Shown here one piece after another: positions 7,669 through 17,265 of a stretch of 64,000 nt of DNA (positions are counted from its first letter, which is position 1; each line of letters begins with the position of its first letter). The notes below the pieces were generated by a model that searched no databases, had not been told where the DNA came from, and saw only the letters and a program-made list of their open reading frames with translations. Both the position numbers and the translations under genes were made by a program. The stretch is from assembly GCA_963729935.1 (NCBI GenBank), contig CAVSPW010000002.1, forward strand, positions 186,001 through 250,000, in the 5' to 3' direction. This DNA comes from CAIKMD01 sp963729935. GTDB taxonomy: Bacteria; Pseudomonadota; Alphaproteobacteria; ATCC43930; CGMCC-115725.

Positions 7669-9285
7669 ATGAAACGCGGGCCCAGTACTGATATATCGAT
7701 TCCAGACGAACTCACGCTTTCGAGTTTTTATTTGGAAGAAAATCTCGCATGCGGCAGAGGCGGAAAAGTCGCCGCCTATTATGAGGACCAAATCTATACG
7801 TTCAGTGAGCTGTGTCAGCTTGCGAACAGAGCCGGCAATGTGCTGAAAGCCCTTGGCGTGGGCTTCCAAGACCGAGTCCTGCTCATCTTGCAGGATTCTC
7901 CTGAATGGCTCGCCGCGTGGTTTGGGACCATGAAGATTGGTGGCGTCGCCACCCACGCCTACACTTACCTGCGCCCGGCCGACTATGAGTATTTCATCGG
8001 CTATGTACAGCCCAAGGTCGTCGTGGTCGACCGGACGACCTTGGCCATGGTCAGGGAAGGCGCGAACAAAGTTGCGCATCCCGTGGTCATCCTCGTGGCA
8101 GGCCGCGATCGTCCGCCCCTCGAAAAAGGCGAGGTCGACTTCGGCGATCGGCTCGCGACCGCGTCGCCACTCCTTGCAGCACGATCTCCCAACAAACGCA
8201 ATCTAGCGTTCTGGAACTTTTCGGGAGGGACCACGGGCGAGCCGAAGGGTGTTCCGCACAGCCACGAACAGGGTGTGGTGGGATTTGAGTCGTATCAGTC
8301 GGTGATCCAGTACACTCCGCAGGACGTGGTGCTAAGAGTGCCGAAGCTTTTCTTCCACTATGCGCGCGACCTAGGCATGAACTGGCCGCTGAGGGCTGGC
8401 GCCGCAGTGTGTCTCGCGCCAGAGCGGACTACGCCGGAAAGCATCTTTCGAATGATTGCCAAGTATCGGCCAACGGTCCTCCTCAACGTGCCGACAATGA
8501 TGCGAGCGATGCTCGAGAGTTCTGAGGCCAAGCATGCCGATTTGAGTTGCATTCGGCGCTGTCTCTCGTCAGGCGAGCATTTGTCGGATCAGCTATACGC
8601 CGCGTTTACAAAAGCGTTTGGCATCGAGGTCAGCAACGTCCATGGTTCGGCCGAGGCCTTGCTTGGCTATTTCGTCGATCGGGCGGGTGAGGTTCGGCCA
8701 GGAAGCTCCGGAAAAGTCGCACCTCTCGTCACCGTCAAGCTCGTGGACAAGCAAGGCTGTGAAGTGCCTGAAGGAGAGACTGGCGTGCTCTGGGTGCGCT
8801 CGGCCGCTTGCGGAACAGGGTATCACCTCTATCCCGAGAAGTCGGAAGAAACCTTCCTTGGAGACCATTGGATCAATACCAAGGATCTCTTTCGCGAGGA
8901 CGAAGACGGCTATTTTTGGTACATGGGAAGGGCCAATGATCTCATGAAAGTGAGCGGCGTCTACATCGCACCCCTTGAGATCGAAACCTGCCTCGTTCGG
9001 CACCCGGCCATTCGCGAATGTACGGTTCTGGGCGTGGAGGACTCGGACGGCCTACTGAAGGCCAAGGCATTTGTCGTACTCAAGGACGGGGTTCTGCCAA
9101 CCGATGCCACCGCGGCAGAGATCGCGGAATACTGTCGACGGCAGCTTGCATCCTACAAAGTCCCCAAGATGATCGAATTTGTGGCCGCGCTTCCCAAAAC
9201 AGGCCAAGGAAAAATCGATAAGCGGCTGCTGTCGACGCGCGGGGCCCTAGCCGAAGCGGGGCGTCATGCGCATTCCGCAATTTGA
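7669..9285 (+). CDS. Aryl-CoA ligase, benzoate-CoA ligase family
   Basis: 538 residues, ANL superfamily (adenylate-forming). The P-loop-like A3 motif reads FSGGTTGEPKGVPHSH. The A5 region HGSAEALLGYF, the A7/A8 hinge TKDLFREDEDGYFWYMGRANDLMKVSG and the C-terminal Lys motif PKTGQGKIDKR are all present. It resembles BadA-type benzoate- and hydroxybenzoate-CoA ligases, which activate an aromatic acid with ATP and CoA. ATG 7669 has GGGGGAAG directly before it, and the preceding open frame is non-coding in character. The stop overlaps the next gene by 20 bp, indicating translational coupling. An FNR-type box lies upstream. The substrate is probably an aromatic or alicyclic acid, not determinable here. 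Confidence 0.8.
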   Translation: MKRGPSTDISIPDELTLSSFYLEENLACGRGGKVAAYYEDQIYTFSELCQLANRAGNVLKALGVGFQDRVLLILQDSPEWLAAWFGTMKIGGVATHAYTYLRPADYEYFIGYVQPKVVVVDRTTLAMVREGANKVAHPVVILVAGRDRPPLEKGEVDFGDRLATASPLLAARSPNKRNLAFWNFSGGTTGEPKGVPHSHEQGVVGFESYQSVIQYTPQDVVLRVPKLFFHYARDLGMNWPLRAGAAVCLAPERTTPESIFRMIAKYRPTVLLNVPTMMRAMLESSEAKHADLSCIRRCLSSGEHLSDQLYAAFTKAFGIEVSNVHGSAEALLGYFVDRAGEVRPGSSGKVAPLVTVKLVDKQGCEVPEGETGVLWVRSAACGTGYHLYPEKSEETFLGDHWINTKDLFREDEDGYFWYMGRANDLMKVSGVYIAPLEIETCLVRHPAIRECTVLGVEDSDGLLKAKAFVVLKDGVLPTDATAAEIAEYCRRQLASYKVPKMIEFVAALPKTGQGKIDKRLLSTRGALAEAGRHAHSAI

Positions 9286-10138
9286 ACACGTAGCCCCCAC
9301 CCAGCTTGAAGAGGCTTGTTCCTTTCTGGCGGCGTATGATGGAAACGCGGTCGCGCTGGCCGGCGGTACCGACATGCTGGTCAAGATGAAGCAGCGCAAG
9401 GTCGTGCCGCGCTATGTGGTAAACCTCAAAAGAATCGCGGGCCTCGATGGCATCGATCGCGATGAGAACGGCCTCAAGATCGGCGCATTGACCACCATCC
9501 AAGCCTTAAAAAACGCAACCCTATTGAAGCGGGAGTGCAAGATTCTCGCCGAGGCCGCTGCGGCCGAAAGCTCCGTCCAAATCCGCAACCTCGCCACACT
9601 CGGCGGCAACATCGCGAACGCCTCGCCGGCAGCCGACGCGCCACTCGCCTTGATCGTCGCGAATGCGAGCGTTGTGCTGATCGGGTTTGGTCGCAAGCGG
9701 ACGGTGCTGCTCGAGGATTTCTTCGTCGCGCCGGGAAAAACAATTCTTGAGCCCGGGGAGTTGATAAGCGAAATCCTCGTGCCGCCGCCAGGACCAGGGA
9801 CCGGCGTGTCCTTTCTCAAACATGCCTTGCGACGGACGGACATTGCCATCGTCTCCGCCGCGGTGGCGCTCACCATCGAGGGGGATGTTTGCACCGGTGT
9901 CACCATTGGCCTGGGTTCGGTAGCGCCGACGATCATTCGTGCGCGCAAGGCCGAAGCGCTAATCCTGGGCAAGACGATAACCGCCGAGCTTACCAGCGAG
10001 GCCGCACAGATCGCCGTCAAGGAATGCAGTCCTATCGACGACATCCGCCGCTCTGCGCGGTATCGGCGAAACTGCATCGCCGATATCACCAATCTTGCGA
10101 TCACGCAGGCCCTGCAAAATGCGAAGGGAGCCGTCTGA
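9266..10138 (+). CDS. FAD-binding molybdenum-hydroxylase subunit (CoxM / HcrB-like)
   Basis: 290 residues matching the flavoprotein subunit of xanthine-oxidase-family enzymes (CoxM, HcrB, NdhF). The FAD motifs AGGTDMLVKMKQ (about residue 32) and TLGGNIANASPAAD (about residue 112) are intact, and the C-terminal CODH-flavoprotein domain follows. It would pass electrons between FAD and an iron-sulfur partner. Neither a CoxL-type catalytic subunit nor a separate CoxS subunit is found. The next gene instead supplies a CoxS-like ferredoxin fused to a different type of molybdoenzyme. The start overlaps the ligase and the stop lies 1 bp before the next start. Confidence 0.85.
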   Translation: MRIPQFEHVAPTQLEEACSFLAAYDGNAVALAGGTDMLVKMKQRKVVPRYVVNLKRIAGLDGIDRDENGLKIGALTTIQALKNATLLKRECKILAEAAAAESSVQIRNLATLGGNIANASPAADAPLALIVANASVVLIGFGRKRTVLLEDFFVAPGKTILEPGELISEILVPPPGPGTGVSFLKHALRRTDIAIVSAAVALTIEGDVCTGVTIGLGSVAPTIIRARKAEALILGKTITAELTSEAAQIAVKECSPIDDIRRSARYRRNCIADITNLAITQALQNAKGAV

Positions 10139-10139
10139 T

Positions 10140-12576
10140 ATGACGCAGCCGGTCAGGCTCAAAGTCAACGGCGAGGCCTACACGTTCGAGGTGGAGCCGT
10201 GGGACACGCTTCTCGAGGTCTTGCGCGATCACCTGAAACTGATGAAGACCAAGGAGGGCTGCAGCCTCGGCGAATGCGCGAGTTGCGCCGTCATCGTGAA
10301 CCGCAAGGCGGTGAATTCCTGTCTCATGCTGGCGATCGACGCGGATGGCACCGACATCTTGACGGCTGAAGGCCTTGCCGAAGATGCAGAATATCACCCC
10401 TTCGGCGATTCCTTGATCGGCAGCGGATCGATGCGCCTGAGCTTTGATGCGCCAGGCATCAAGACGCAGCAGGAGTTCTTCACCTTCTGCCACGTCTGTC
10501 CCGGCCGTTGCAGCATCAAGGCCACGCTCGAGGACGGCCGGGTCGTCGACATCGCGCCGGACAAGGAAAGCGGCCTACCGAACGAGCAATGTCCGGTAAA
10601 GAAGGGAAGGTTCTCCATCCCCGAAGTGCTCACTCATCCCGATCGCCTGACCTATCCGATGAAGCGGATTGGTGCTCGCGGCGAAGGCAAATGGGAGCGA
10701 ATCACCTGGGATGAAGCGCTCGATACGATCGCACAAAAGCTTTTGTCATTGAAGGAACAACACGGTCCGGAATCGGTCGCCTTTGGGCTGGGCGAACCCA
10801 AAGGGCTCGAATTCGCTTTTGCCCAACGTTTGGCGAGCGCGTTTGGCACGCCCAACGTCGTCACGCCGGGATGGTGCTGCGGCGTGCCCGCCGGCATGGC
10901 CTCGGCGCTCACCTATGGGTGGAACTGTGTGCCCGACCAGGAGCAATTGCCCCGCCTCATCGTCTTCTGGGCGGTCAACAACAATTTCACCAGTGGTGGC
11001 ATGCGTCGGGAGACATTCGAGAAAGCGATCGCTTCGGGAACCAAGGTCATCGTCGTCGATCCGCGGAAGATCGACATGGCTAACGTTGCCGATCTCTGGG
11101 TCAGACCGAGACCGAGCAGCGACGGCGCCCTGGCGATGGGCCTCCTCAAAGTCATCATCGAGGAAGAGCTCTACGACAAGCCTCTCGTCGAATCCTGGTG
11201 CAACGGCTTCGATCTTCTGGCCGAGGAGATCAAGACCTTCTCGCTCGAGGAGGTGTCCGAGATCACCTGGGTACCTCAATCGACGATCCGGGCCTTCGCT
11301 AGGCTTTATGCGACGACGAAGCCGGCCTGCATTCAGTGGGGCAACGGGCTGGATACTTCGGCAGTTGCGTTTTCGAGTGCCAAGGCCATCGCTATCCTGC
11401 GGGCGATCACGGCCAACCTGAACGTGCCCGGAGGCGACGTGTTCCTGACGCCCGCGCCTTATGTGCGGCCGGGCAATTTCTTCCTGCTCAACAAGTTCCC
11501 GCGCAACAAGGACAAAGCGGTCGGCAAGGAGTTCAAACTCGCTCAGCGTTCGGCCTTCGTGCCGCCGCATTCTCTGGTCGATTCAGTGCTCACCGGGCGG
11601 CCCTATCGCATCAGGGCCGGCATCTTCTTGTTGACCAATCCGCTCATCAGCTATCCAGATTCGCGGAAGACTCACGAAGCGTTCATGAGCATCGAATTCT
11701 CAGTGGTCTCCGAAATCTTCATGACCCCGACCGCGGCGCTCGCCGATATCGTGCTTCCTGCTGCTTGGGGCATGGAACACGAAGAACTGGGATATTGGCC
11801 AGGCTGGTATGAAGAAATCCGGGCCTATCCCAAGCTCGTGGACCCACCCGGCGAGGCCTGGGCGGACACCAAATGGCTCAATGAGTTGGCCAAGAGAGTG
11901 GGCGTAGGCGAAGATTTTTGGGAAAGTGACGAGGAGGCACTTGATCATATGGTGAAGGCGAGCGGCCTTACCTATGAGGACATGAAACGCAAGCGGGTCC
12001 TTCACGCCAAGACCGAATACAAGCGGCACGATTATCGGACCCGCTCCGGCAAGATCGAGATTTACTCCAAGGACGCCGTCGACTTTGGCTACAGCCCAAT
12101 GCCCTATTGGAAGGAGGTCACCGACCTGCCGAAGCTGTCCGAGACCTACCCGCTGCTCATGACGAATGCCAAGGAAGACGTCTATATGCTCACAGGTTAC
12201 AAGCATGTCGCCTCGCTGCGCGTGATGAAGCCGGAGCCGCTCATAGAGATGCATCCAGAGGCTGCGCGGAAGTTCGGCGTCAGCGATGGCGAAATGGTTT
12301 CGATAGAGACCGCCAAGGGTCGGATCGTTCAACGCCTTGCGGTGAACGACCAACTCGAATTCGCGAATTGTTGTGGTCTCTTTCGGCTGGTGGTTTCCCG
12401 AACGCGGCGGGAGCCTCTTCGATTGGGACAAGTCGAACATCAATATCCTGACGCGCAGCGAGCCGCCATATGACCCCGGGATCGGCACGTCAGATCTCCG
12501 GGGCATTCCGTGCCGGGTCGCATCCTCTGCTACGGCGCCGGGCAATGAGAAGCTACGTTCGCACTCCGTGCCGTGA
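10140..12576 (+). CDS. [2Fe-2S] ferredoxin-molybdopterin oxidoreductase fusion (frameshifted near 3' end)
   Basis: About 810 residues once the frame is repaired. Residues 1-85 are a plant-type [2Fe-2S] domain (GCSLGECASC then SC about 12 residues on) as in CoxS/HcrC. From about residue 115 a DMSO-reductase-family module follows with its own [4Fe-4S] motif (FCHVCPGRC...QCPVKKG). The active-site region reads TPGWCCGVPAGM, where a Cys may bind molybdenum. As written the frame drifts at 12350-12365 and ends at 12473 with an unrelated tail. Removing one A from CTCGAATTC restores LDSRIVVVSFGWWFPERGG and runs to 12576, matching the usual family C-terminus. The FAD subunit upstream is the likely partner, giving a chain FAD-[2Fe-2S]-[4Fe-4S]-Mo. 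Confidence 0.75.
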
Positions 12577-12672
12577 TCTCCGGGTCGTAGGACGAATGCG
12601 GCTTAAGCTTTAGCGGGGCATGGTCCGGTTCTCGACAGTAAAGCAGACCTGACCCGCTGATCCCGTTTAGGC

Positions 12673-12696
12673 CGCGTTTGACCCCGAGCGGACATC
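12673..12696 (+). repeat. TGACCC-type intergenic repeat fragment
   Basis: CGCGTTTGACCCCGAGCGGACATC belongs to the short degenerate repeat family with core TGACCC-nn-AGCGGAC. The whole gap 12577-12825 holds only such decayed repeat sequence. Confidence 0.5.
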
Positions 12697-12825
12697 TCTC
12701 GCTGATCAGATCCCTGCAGGCGAAGTGCCAGGCCCGGACATCAATCCAACTCGAACGCGATTGTAACAGGCCTCGGGTCTGAGTAATCTGCGTCCGCACG
12801 CATCAATAGGGTTCGGGGGGCCGCC

Positions 12826-13752
12826 GTGCGACACATATGCATTTTCTTTGCCGCGCTTCTTGTTCTCGCCGGCATGCTCGCAAAACCAGCCGCAGCCCAG
12901 AGCCGCAAGGCCCTGGTCGCGCGTGGCAGCTATCTCATGCGAGCGATTGTCGCCTGCGACGATTGCCATACGCCCAAGGACGCGCATTACGTGCCTCGGG
13001 CCAATCTGCCGTTTGCCGGCGGCCAAGAGTTCGACAGCCCAGTTTTCACTGCCTATTCGCGCAACATCACGCCCGACGTCAATACCGGGATCGGAACCTG
13101 GTCCGATGCGGAGATCATGCGCGCGATCCGTCAAGGCATCACGCGCGAGGGCGACATCATCGGGCCGCCGATGCCGATCCCGAACTTCAACACCATGGCA
13201 GACGACGATGTCAAAGCGGTGGTCGCGTATCTGCATACGCTCAAGCCCATCCGCCACGAGGACAAACCCTCGGTCTACAAGATCCCGCTTCATCCGGCGC
13301 CGCCGCCCCAAGTCCAACACACGCCGTCCCGGACCGACAAAATCGCCTATGGCGGCTATATCGTGAACAGCCTTGCCCATTGTTTCGAGTGTCACACGCC
13401 CCCGGGCCCTGATCCCGAGCGCCATCTCGGCGCCGGCGGCTTCCCCTTCCCGATCAAGCCGGGCGTCTTCGTTCGCTCGCTCAATATCACGCCGGACAAG
13501 GAAACCGGCATCGGCACCTGGACCGACGCCCAGATCAGACGCGCGATCACGAAGGGCAAGGACAAGAACGGCAAGCAACTCGTGCCGATAATGCCCTATG
13601 GGCATTTTACGCACATGACGCGCCGGGATGTCGACGACGTCATCGCCTATCTGCGCACGATTCCGCCGATCCACAACGTAGTGCCGCCGAACCCGACGCC
13701 CAAGGCGCTGGGCATGGCGGTGCCGAAGACGGGCATTCTGCCGCGCCCTTGA
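12826..13752 (+). CDS. Periplasmic diheme cytochrome c
   Basis: 308 residues starting at GTG. A signal peptide covers residues 1-24, ending AAAQS. Two class-I cytochrome c domains carry CDDCH (about residue 44) and CFECH (about residue 188). Each is followed by an N-I-T-P-D segment and a late axial Met region (GPPMPIPNF, VPIMPYGHF). It resembles the diheme subunits that serve membrane alcohol and sugar dehydrogenases, but no such dehydrogenase is adjacent. A multicopper oxidase follows 34 bp downstream, so the two may form an electron-transfer pair. It shares its layout with the diheme protein at 49583-50458. Confidence 0.85.
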   Translation: MRHICIFFAALLVLAGMLAKPAAAQSRKALVARGSYLMRAIVACDDCHTPKDAHYVPRANLPFAGGQEFDSPVFTAYSRNITPDVNTGIGTWSDAEIMRAIRQGITREGDIIGPPMPIPNFNTMADDDVKAVVAYLHTLKPIRHEDKPSVYKIPLHPAPPPQVQHTPSRTDKIAYGGYIVNSLAHCFECHTPPGPDPERHLGAGGFPFPIKPGVFVRSLNITPDKETGIGTWTDAQIRRAITKGKDKNGKQLVPIMPYGHFTHMTRRDVDDVIAYLRTIPPIHNVVPPNPTPKALGMAVPKTGILPRP

Positions 13753-13786
13753 AGGCCACAGCTAAGCTGCGCAGGCCAGGCACCGA

Positions 13787-15274
13787 ATGAAGCTGACGCG
13801 TCGCGGTGTTCTGATCGGTGCTGGCATGGCGGCAGGCGTCTCCGTGGTCGCCTATTCCTTGTGGCCGCGCCGCTTTGTCCCGACGCACGCGCTCGGCCCT
13901 CCGCCAAGCTTGCGCGCCGGCAAGACAGTGTCCGTCCGCTTTGCCGCCGCGGAGCGGATGATGGCGCTTCCTTGCTTCGGCGATCGCAAGCTGCCGATGT
14001 GGACCTTCGCCGAGGATTCCTGGCCACCGGTCGTCCGTCTCGATCTCGGCGACCGCCTCGAAGCGACCCTCGAGAATCACCTGACGCGCGCGGGTGAATC
14101 CACGACCATCCACTGGCACGGGATCCGCTTGCCAAACGATCAGGACGGCGTCGCTTACATCACGCAGCCGCCGGTCGAGCCGGGCGGCATGTTTCGCTAC
14201 GCCTTCACCCCGCCCGATACGGGAACCTATTTCTTCCATCCGCATTGCGACACGGTCGAGCAATTGGGGCGCGGCCTGGCGGGGATCCTCATTGTCGATG
14301 GCGACACCACCGAGCCTTACGATTCCGACACGCTGCTGGTGCTGCGCGATTGGCTGATCCAGCCTGGCGCGAGTGATTTCGACCCGTTCTTTACGGTCAT
14401 CGGCGCCGGACGCGCCGGCACCTACGGTGCCTTGCGCAGCACCAATGGCGCGAGCGATCCGGCGATCTCGCTTCCCGCCTCGGGCGATTGCAGGCTGCGC
14501 GTCGTCAATGTCGACGCAACGCGCGTCATGCAAATTGGCATCGAGGGCGCCGACGCCGCCATCATCGCCATCGACGGACACGCCGTGACGCCCTTCGCGC
14601 TCGCGACTTGGCCGCTGGGGCCGGCGATGCGCATCGATCTCGTGATCCGCACGCCGCGCCAAGGCGGCGTCGTCAGGCTGGTCGACAATTCGGACCAGCC
14701 GGGCGTCGAGCTGGCGCGCTTCGGCGCGACCGGAACGCCTTTGCGCAAAGCCGCGTTCGATCCGTCGCCACTGCGCGTCGCGACCGTTCCTCAACCGGAT
14801 CTTGATAACGCGACGCGGCTGACCTTTGAGCTCGACATGACGAGCACCGGAAAGGTACTTGCTGCTCCACCGGGCTTTCCCGGCGTGGATGTCGGTGCGT
14901 TATGTCTAAGCCGCGCGTCGTTCTGGACTATCAACGGCAGGATCTGGCCCGAGCCGAGCAAGGATGCGACGCTAAGCGGCGCTAGCGTGCCAATCGCGCC
15001 GCTTGCTGTGCTCGAGCGCAACCGCAGCTACGTTTTCGAGTTCACGAACAAAACGCCGTTCAGCCATCCGATCCATCTGCACGGCTTTGCTTTCACCGTG
15101 CTGAGCGCAAGCCGGTTCGCCCGCCCGGTTCACATTGCCGATACGGTCCTGCTATTGCCGCAAGAGCGCGTCGAATTCGCCTTCGTTGCCGACAATCCCG
15201 GCGATTGGATGCTGCATTGCCATATCATCGAGCATCAGGAATCCGGCATGATGGGTTATATTAGTGTCGCTTGA
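13787..15274 (+). CDS. Multicopper oxidase, Tat-exported
   Basis: 495 residues with three cupredoxin domains. The copper ligands are all visible: HWHG (about residue 109), HPHC (about residue 152), HPIHLHG (about residue 430) and HCHIIEHQESGM (about residue 478), so both the T1 and the T2/T3 sites look intact. The N-terminus MKLTRRGVLIGAGMAAG has the twin-Arg start of a Tat signal. Such enzymes oxidise metals or phenols and reduce oxygen to water in the periplasm. The upstream diheme cytochrome may be a redox partner. Substrate (laccase-like phenol, Cu(I) or other) cannot be told; no Met-rich copper-oxidase insert is seen. Confidence 0.85.
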   Translation: MKLTRRGVLIGAGMAAGVSVVAYSLWPRRFVPTHALGPPPSLRAGKTVSVRFAAAERMMALPCFGDRKLPMWTFAEDSWPPVVRLDLGDRLEATLENHLTRAGESTTIHWHGIRLPNDQDGVAYITQPPVEPGGMFRYAFTPPDTGTYFFHPHCDTVEQLGRGLAGILIVDGDTTEPYDSDTLLVLRDWLIQPGASDFDPFFTVIGAGRAGTYGALRSTNGASDPAISLPASGDCRLRVVNVDATRVMQIGIEGADAAIIAIDGHAVTPFALATWPLGPAMRIDLVIRTPRQGGVVRLVDNSDQPGVELARFGATGTPLRKAAFDPSPLRVATVPQPDLDNATRLTFELDMTSTGKVLAAPPGFPGVDVGALCLSRASFWTINGRIWPEPSKDATLSGASVPIAPLAVLERNRSYVFEFTNKTPFSHPIHLHGFAFTVLSASRFARPVHIADTVLLLPQERVEFAFVADNPGDWMLHCHIIEHQESGMMGYISVA

Positions 15275-15446
15275 GTATCGCGGAACTTTACTCAGAAGCC
15301 CGTCCGGATCGATCCCTTGATACATCCTTGCGACTTAAGTATCCGATCGACATCTCCGCTAATTGGGCTGGAACGAACTTCACCAGCGGCGCCCGTTGCG
15401 GCACCCCTCTCCGAGGGGAAGCGCCGGCGATCAGCGATGCCAGAAC

Positions 15447-15471
15447 TTCCGCTCTTGACCCGAAGCGGACT
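15447..15471 (+). repeat. TGACCC-type intergenic repeat fragment
   Basis: CTTCCGCTCTTGACCCGAAGCGGAC is a clear copy of the CCGCTTnTGACCCnnAGCGGAC family. The gap 15275-15539 between the converging multicopper oxidase and dioxygenase genes otherwise appears non-coding. Confidence 0.6.
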
Positions 15472-15539
15472 CCTGCAAGGCGACGCAAGACGGGCTGTGA
15501 GCGCCGGGTATTAAATACATTACGGAGATTTGCCGACCC

Positions 15540-16535
15540 CTACTGACGCGCCTTAACCGCATCCCACCAAGGGCATACGCCGCTCATACGATCATAATTG
15601 CCGTCGATCACCTGCAAAGGCGCGCGGTTCGGGTCCGGGGCTGGCATTGGCGGCGCGTCGGGCGGGGGCGGTCCCTCGGCCAGCGATTCGAATAACCCTT
15701 GGTGCCCCCAAAAGCTGCCCAGGGACTTCAACTCGACGGGCTTCCAGTCGGCGCCGACTTCACGGCCACCCCAGCCCTGCTCGATCAGGAAGGGGGAAGG
15801 CGTGCGCATGTAGAAGGACGTCATGAAATCGTTGGGATGGCGGCCGAATTTCACCGCCACCCGGTCTTCGCTCTGGGCGATATCGTAGCTCTGGCCGACA
15901 TCGTCGAGAGAATAAAACTCCATCATCAGATGGTGCATCCGGGGGCGTGATCCCTGCGCGAGAGCGAGGCTATGATGCCGCGAATTCACGTGTAGGAAAT
16001 AGACCGAGAGCGGCGGTCCCATGAAGTCGCTGATCCGGAAGCCGAGAAGATCGCGATAGAATGTCAGAGCCGCGTCGATGTCTGGCACCATCAGCACGGC
16101 ATGTCCGACGCCCTGCGTCCCAGCACGGAACCCGCCGGTTATCCGCTCGCCGCGGAACGGTTCGTCGGCGAGCTGAGCGCCGTGGAACGCCTCGACACGG
16201 TTGCCGGCGGGATCGCGGAACGAAATCACCGCGGCGACGCAACGTTGGTCCGCGACCGCGGCGGTCTCCGGCCGCACCGCGACACCGGCCTTTTCCAGCC
16301 GAGCCGCCAGCGCATCGAGCGCGGCCGCGTCCGCGAGCTCCCAGCCGAAGAATTGCTGGCCATCCGGCACCCCGCCATCGATGACCACGCGCTGCTTCCG
16401 GTCATCCATGCGAAAAGCGCGCATGGCGCCACCGCGATCGACCTGCTGAAGCCCGAGTTGGCCGGTGGCTAAACTGGTCCAGTCGTCGAGTTTACTGGTG
16501 CCGACCCAGAAATAGCCCATACCCTGTACTGTCAC
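15540..16535 (-). CDS. Type I extradiol ring-cleavage dioxygenase (BphC-like)
   Basis: 331 residues with two vicinal-oxygen-chelate modules. The C-terminal module holds the expected Fe(II) ligands: His in GVGHAVLMVPD (about residue 143), His in PRMHHLMMEF (about residue 201) and Glu in LIEQGWGG (about residue 251). The supporting His/Asn around GRHPNDFMTSFY is also present. This family cleaves catechols next to the OH groups (2,3-dihydroxybiphenyl, hydroxylated steroids, other bicyclic catechols). GTG start with GGGAA at good spacing. A C-terminal Pro-rich extension of about 45 residues is longer than in BphC. It fits an aerobic aromatic pathway beside the low-oxygen block. Confidence 0.8.
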   Translation of the reverse strand: MTVQGMGYFWVGTSKLDDWTSLATGQLGLQQVDRGGAMRAFRMDDRKQRVVIDGGVPDGQQFFGWELADAAALDALAARLEKAGVAVRPETAAVADQRCVAAVISFRDPAGNRVEAFHGAQLADEPFRGERITGGFRAGTQGVGHAVLMVPDIDAALTFYRDLLGFRISDFMGPPLSVYFLHVNSRHHSLALAQGSRPRMHHLMMEFYSLDDVGQSYDIAQSEDRVAVKFGRHPNDFMTSFYMRTPSPFLIEQGWGGREVGADWKPVELKSLGSFWGHQGLFESLAEGPPPPDAPPMPAPDPNRAPLQVIDGNYDRMSGVCPWWDAVKARQ

Positions 16536-16856
16536 GGCGTGTTCCCTTTTCTGCTGGCGGTTCTCCCCGACAGGTTATCACGTTGACGGCCCGGAGCTAC
16601 ATCTTCGTATCGCGCCATTTGGGGAAATTACCTTCTAACACGCTGTGTGGGAGACAGCGGTGGTTTGACGGCGCGTGACAAGTCTGGTCATGGCACAAAG
16701 GCAAAATGGCGGGATGAATCTCGAATGTCCGCTCATCGGTAACTAGCGGACACAGCCCGGTCGCTGAGCCAAGACCGCTTGTGACCCGAACCGGTCTAAA
16801 CCGGTGAGTGGCGTCTTGCCGTAGGAGCGATCAAGGTCGCCGGATCGGGATTGCGT
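16536..16856. other. Repeat-filled intergenic region
   Basis: No gene seen. It contains ATGGCACAAAGGCAA at 16691, a variant of TATGGCACAAACGC found at 17393 and 22015, and the pair TGTCCGC/AGCGGACA around 16727-16756. These are decayed members of the dispersed repeat families. Confidence 0.5.
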
Positions 16857-17265
16857 CTAATGCGGCGCTTCCTGGAATACTTGGAGAGCCGGATCGACAT
16901 AGTCCCATTCACGGCGGCGCTTTCCGTAGATCATCATCGATGGTTTGAGGCCAGAGGCGGCCTCCGTAGTACCCAGCGCGATCATCACGACGTTCGGGAG
17001 CGCCGCCGCGCGGATAAACAAGCGCGATCCGCATTTCGCGGCAGAACTGGTAGGTCGTGTTCTTTCCAGAATCGCCTTTCGCGGCAAATGATGTCAGGTC
17101 TCCGCTGGCCTTCAGCGCCGTCTCCTGAAAAGCCGCGACCGTGTTGTGACCACTGCCCGTGGCCTTCTGACAATTTTCGCAGGCGCAATGGGCGACGAAG
17201 ATCGGGGTACCCGAGACCTCATAGCTCACCGCGCCGCACATGCACCCACCCTTGATCGCGGCCAT
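16857..17265 (-). pseudogene. GFA-family (glutathione-dependent formaldehyde-activating-like) gene, frameshifted
   Basis: The first part (17265 to about 17045) reads GGCMCGAVSYE...HCACENCQKATG...TYQFCRE, with the Cys pattern of zinc-binding GFA proteins. The second part, in a different frame down to 16857, continues CGSRLFIRAAALPNVVMIALGTTE and ends FQEAPH. The join falls at GAAATGC on the coding strand; with one A fewer the gene reads FCRECGSRLF without a break, giving about 135 residues, the normal family length. Either a single-base insertion or a sequence error. GFA-like proteins bind Zn and small thiols; the true role of most is unknown. Confidence 0.75.

Noticed and set aside
12706..13674. 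Long open frame opposite the diheme cytochrome gene
   Set aside because: It is a shadow of the cytochrome coding strand; the heme motifs are on the plus strand.
13640..14794. 384-codon frame opposite the multicopper oxidase
   Set aside because: The plus strand carries all four copper motifs; the reverse frame is Arg/Ala-rich shadow coding.
16619..16633. GGGAAATTACC near the dioxygenase start as an eighth FixJ-like box
   Set aside because: An extra T breaks the GGAAAnTAC spacing and the CAG end is missing.
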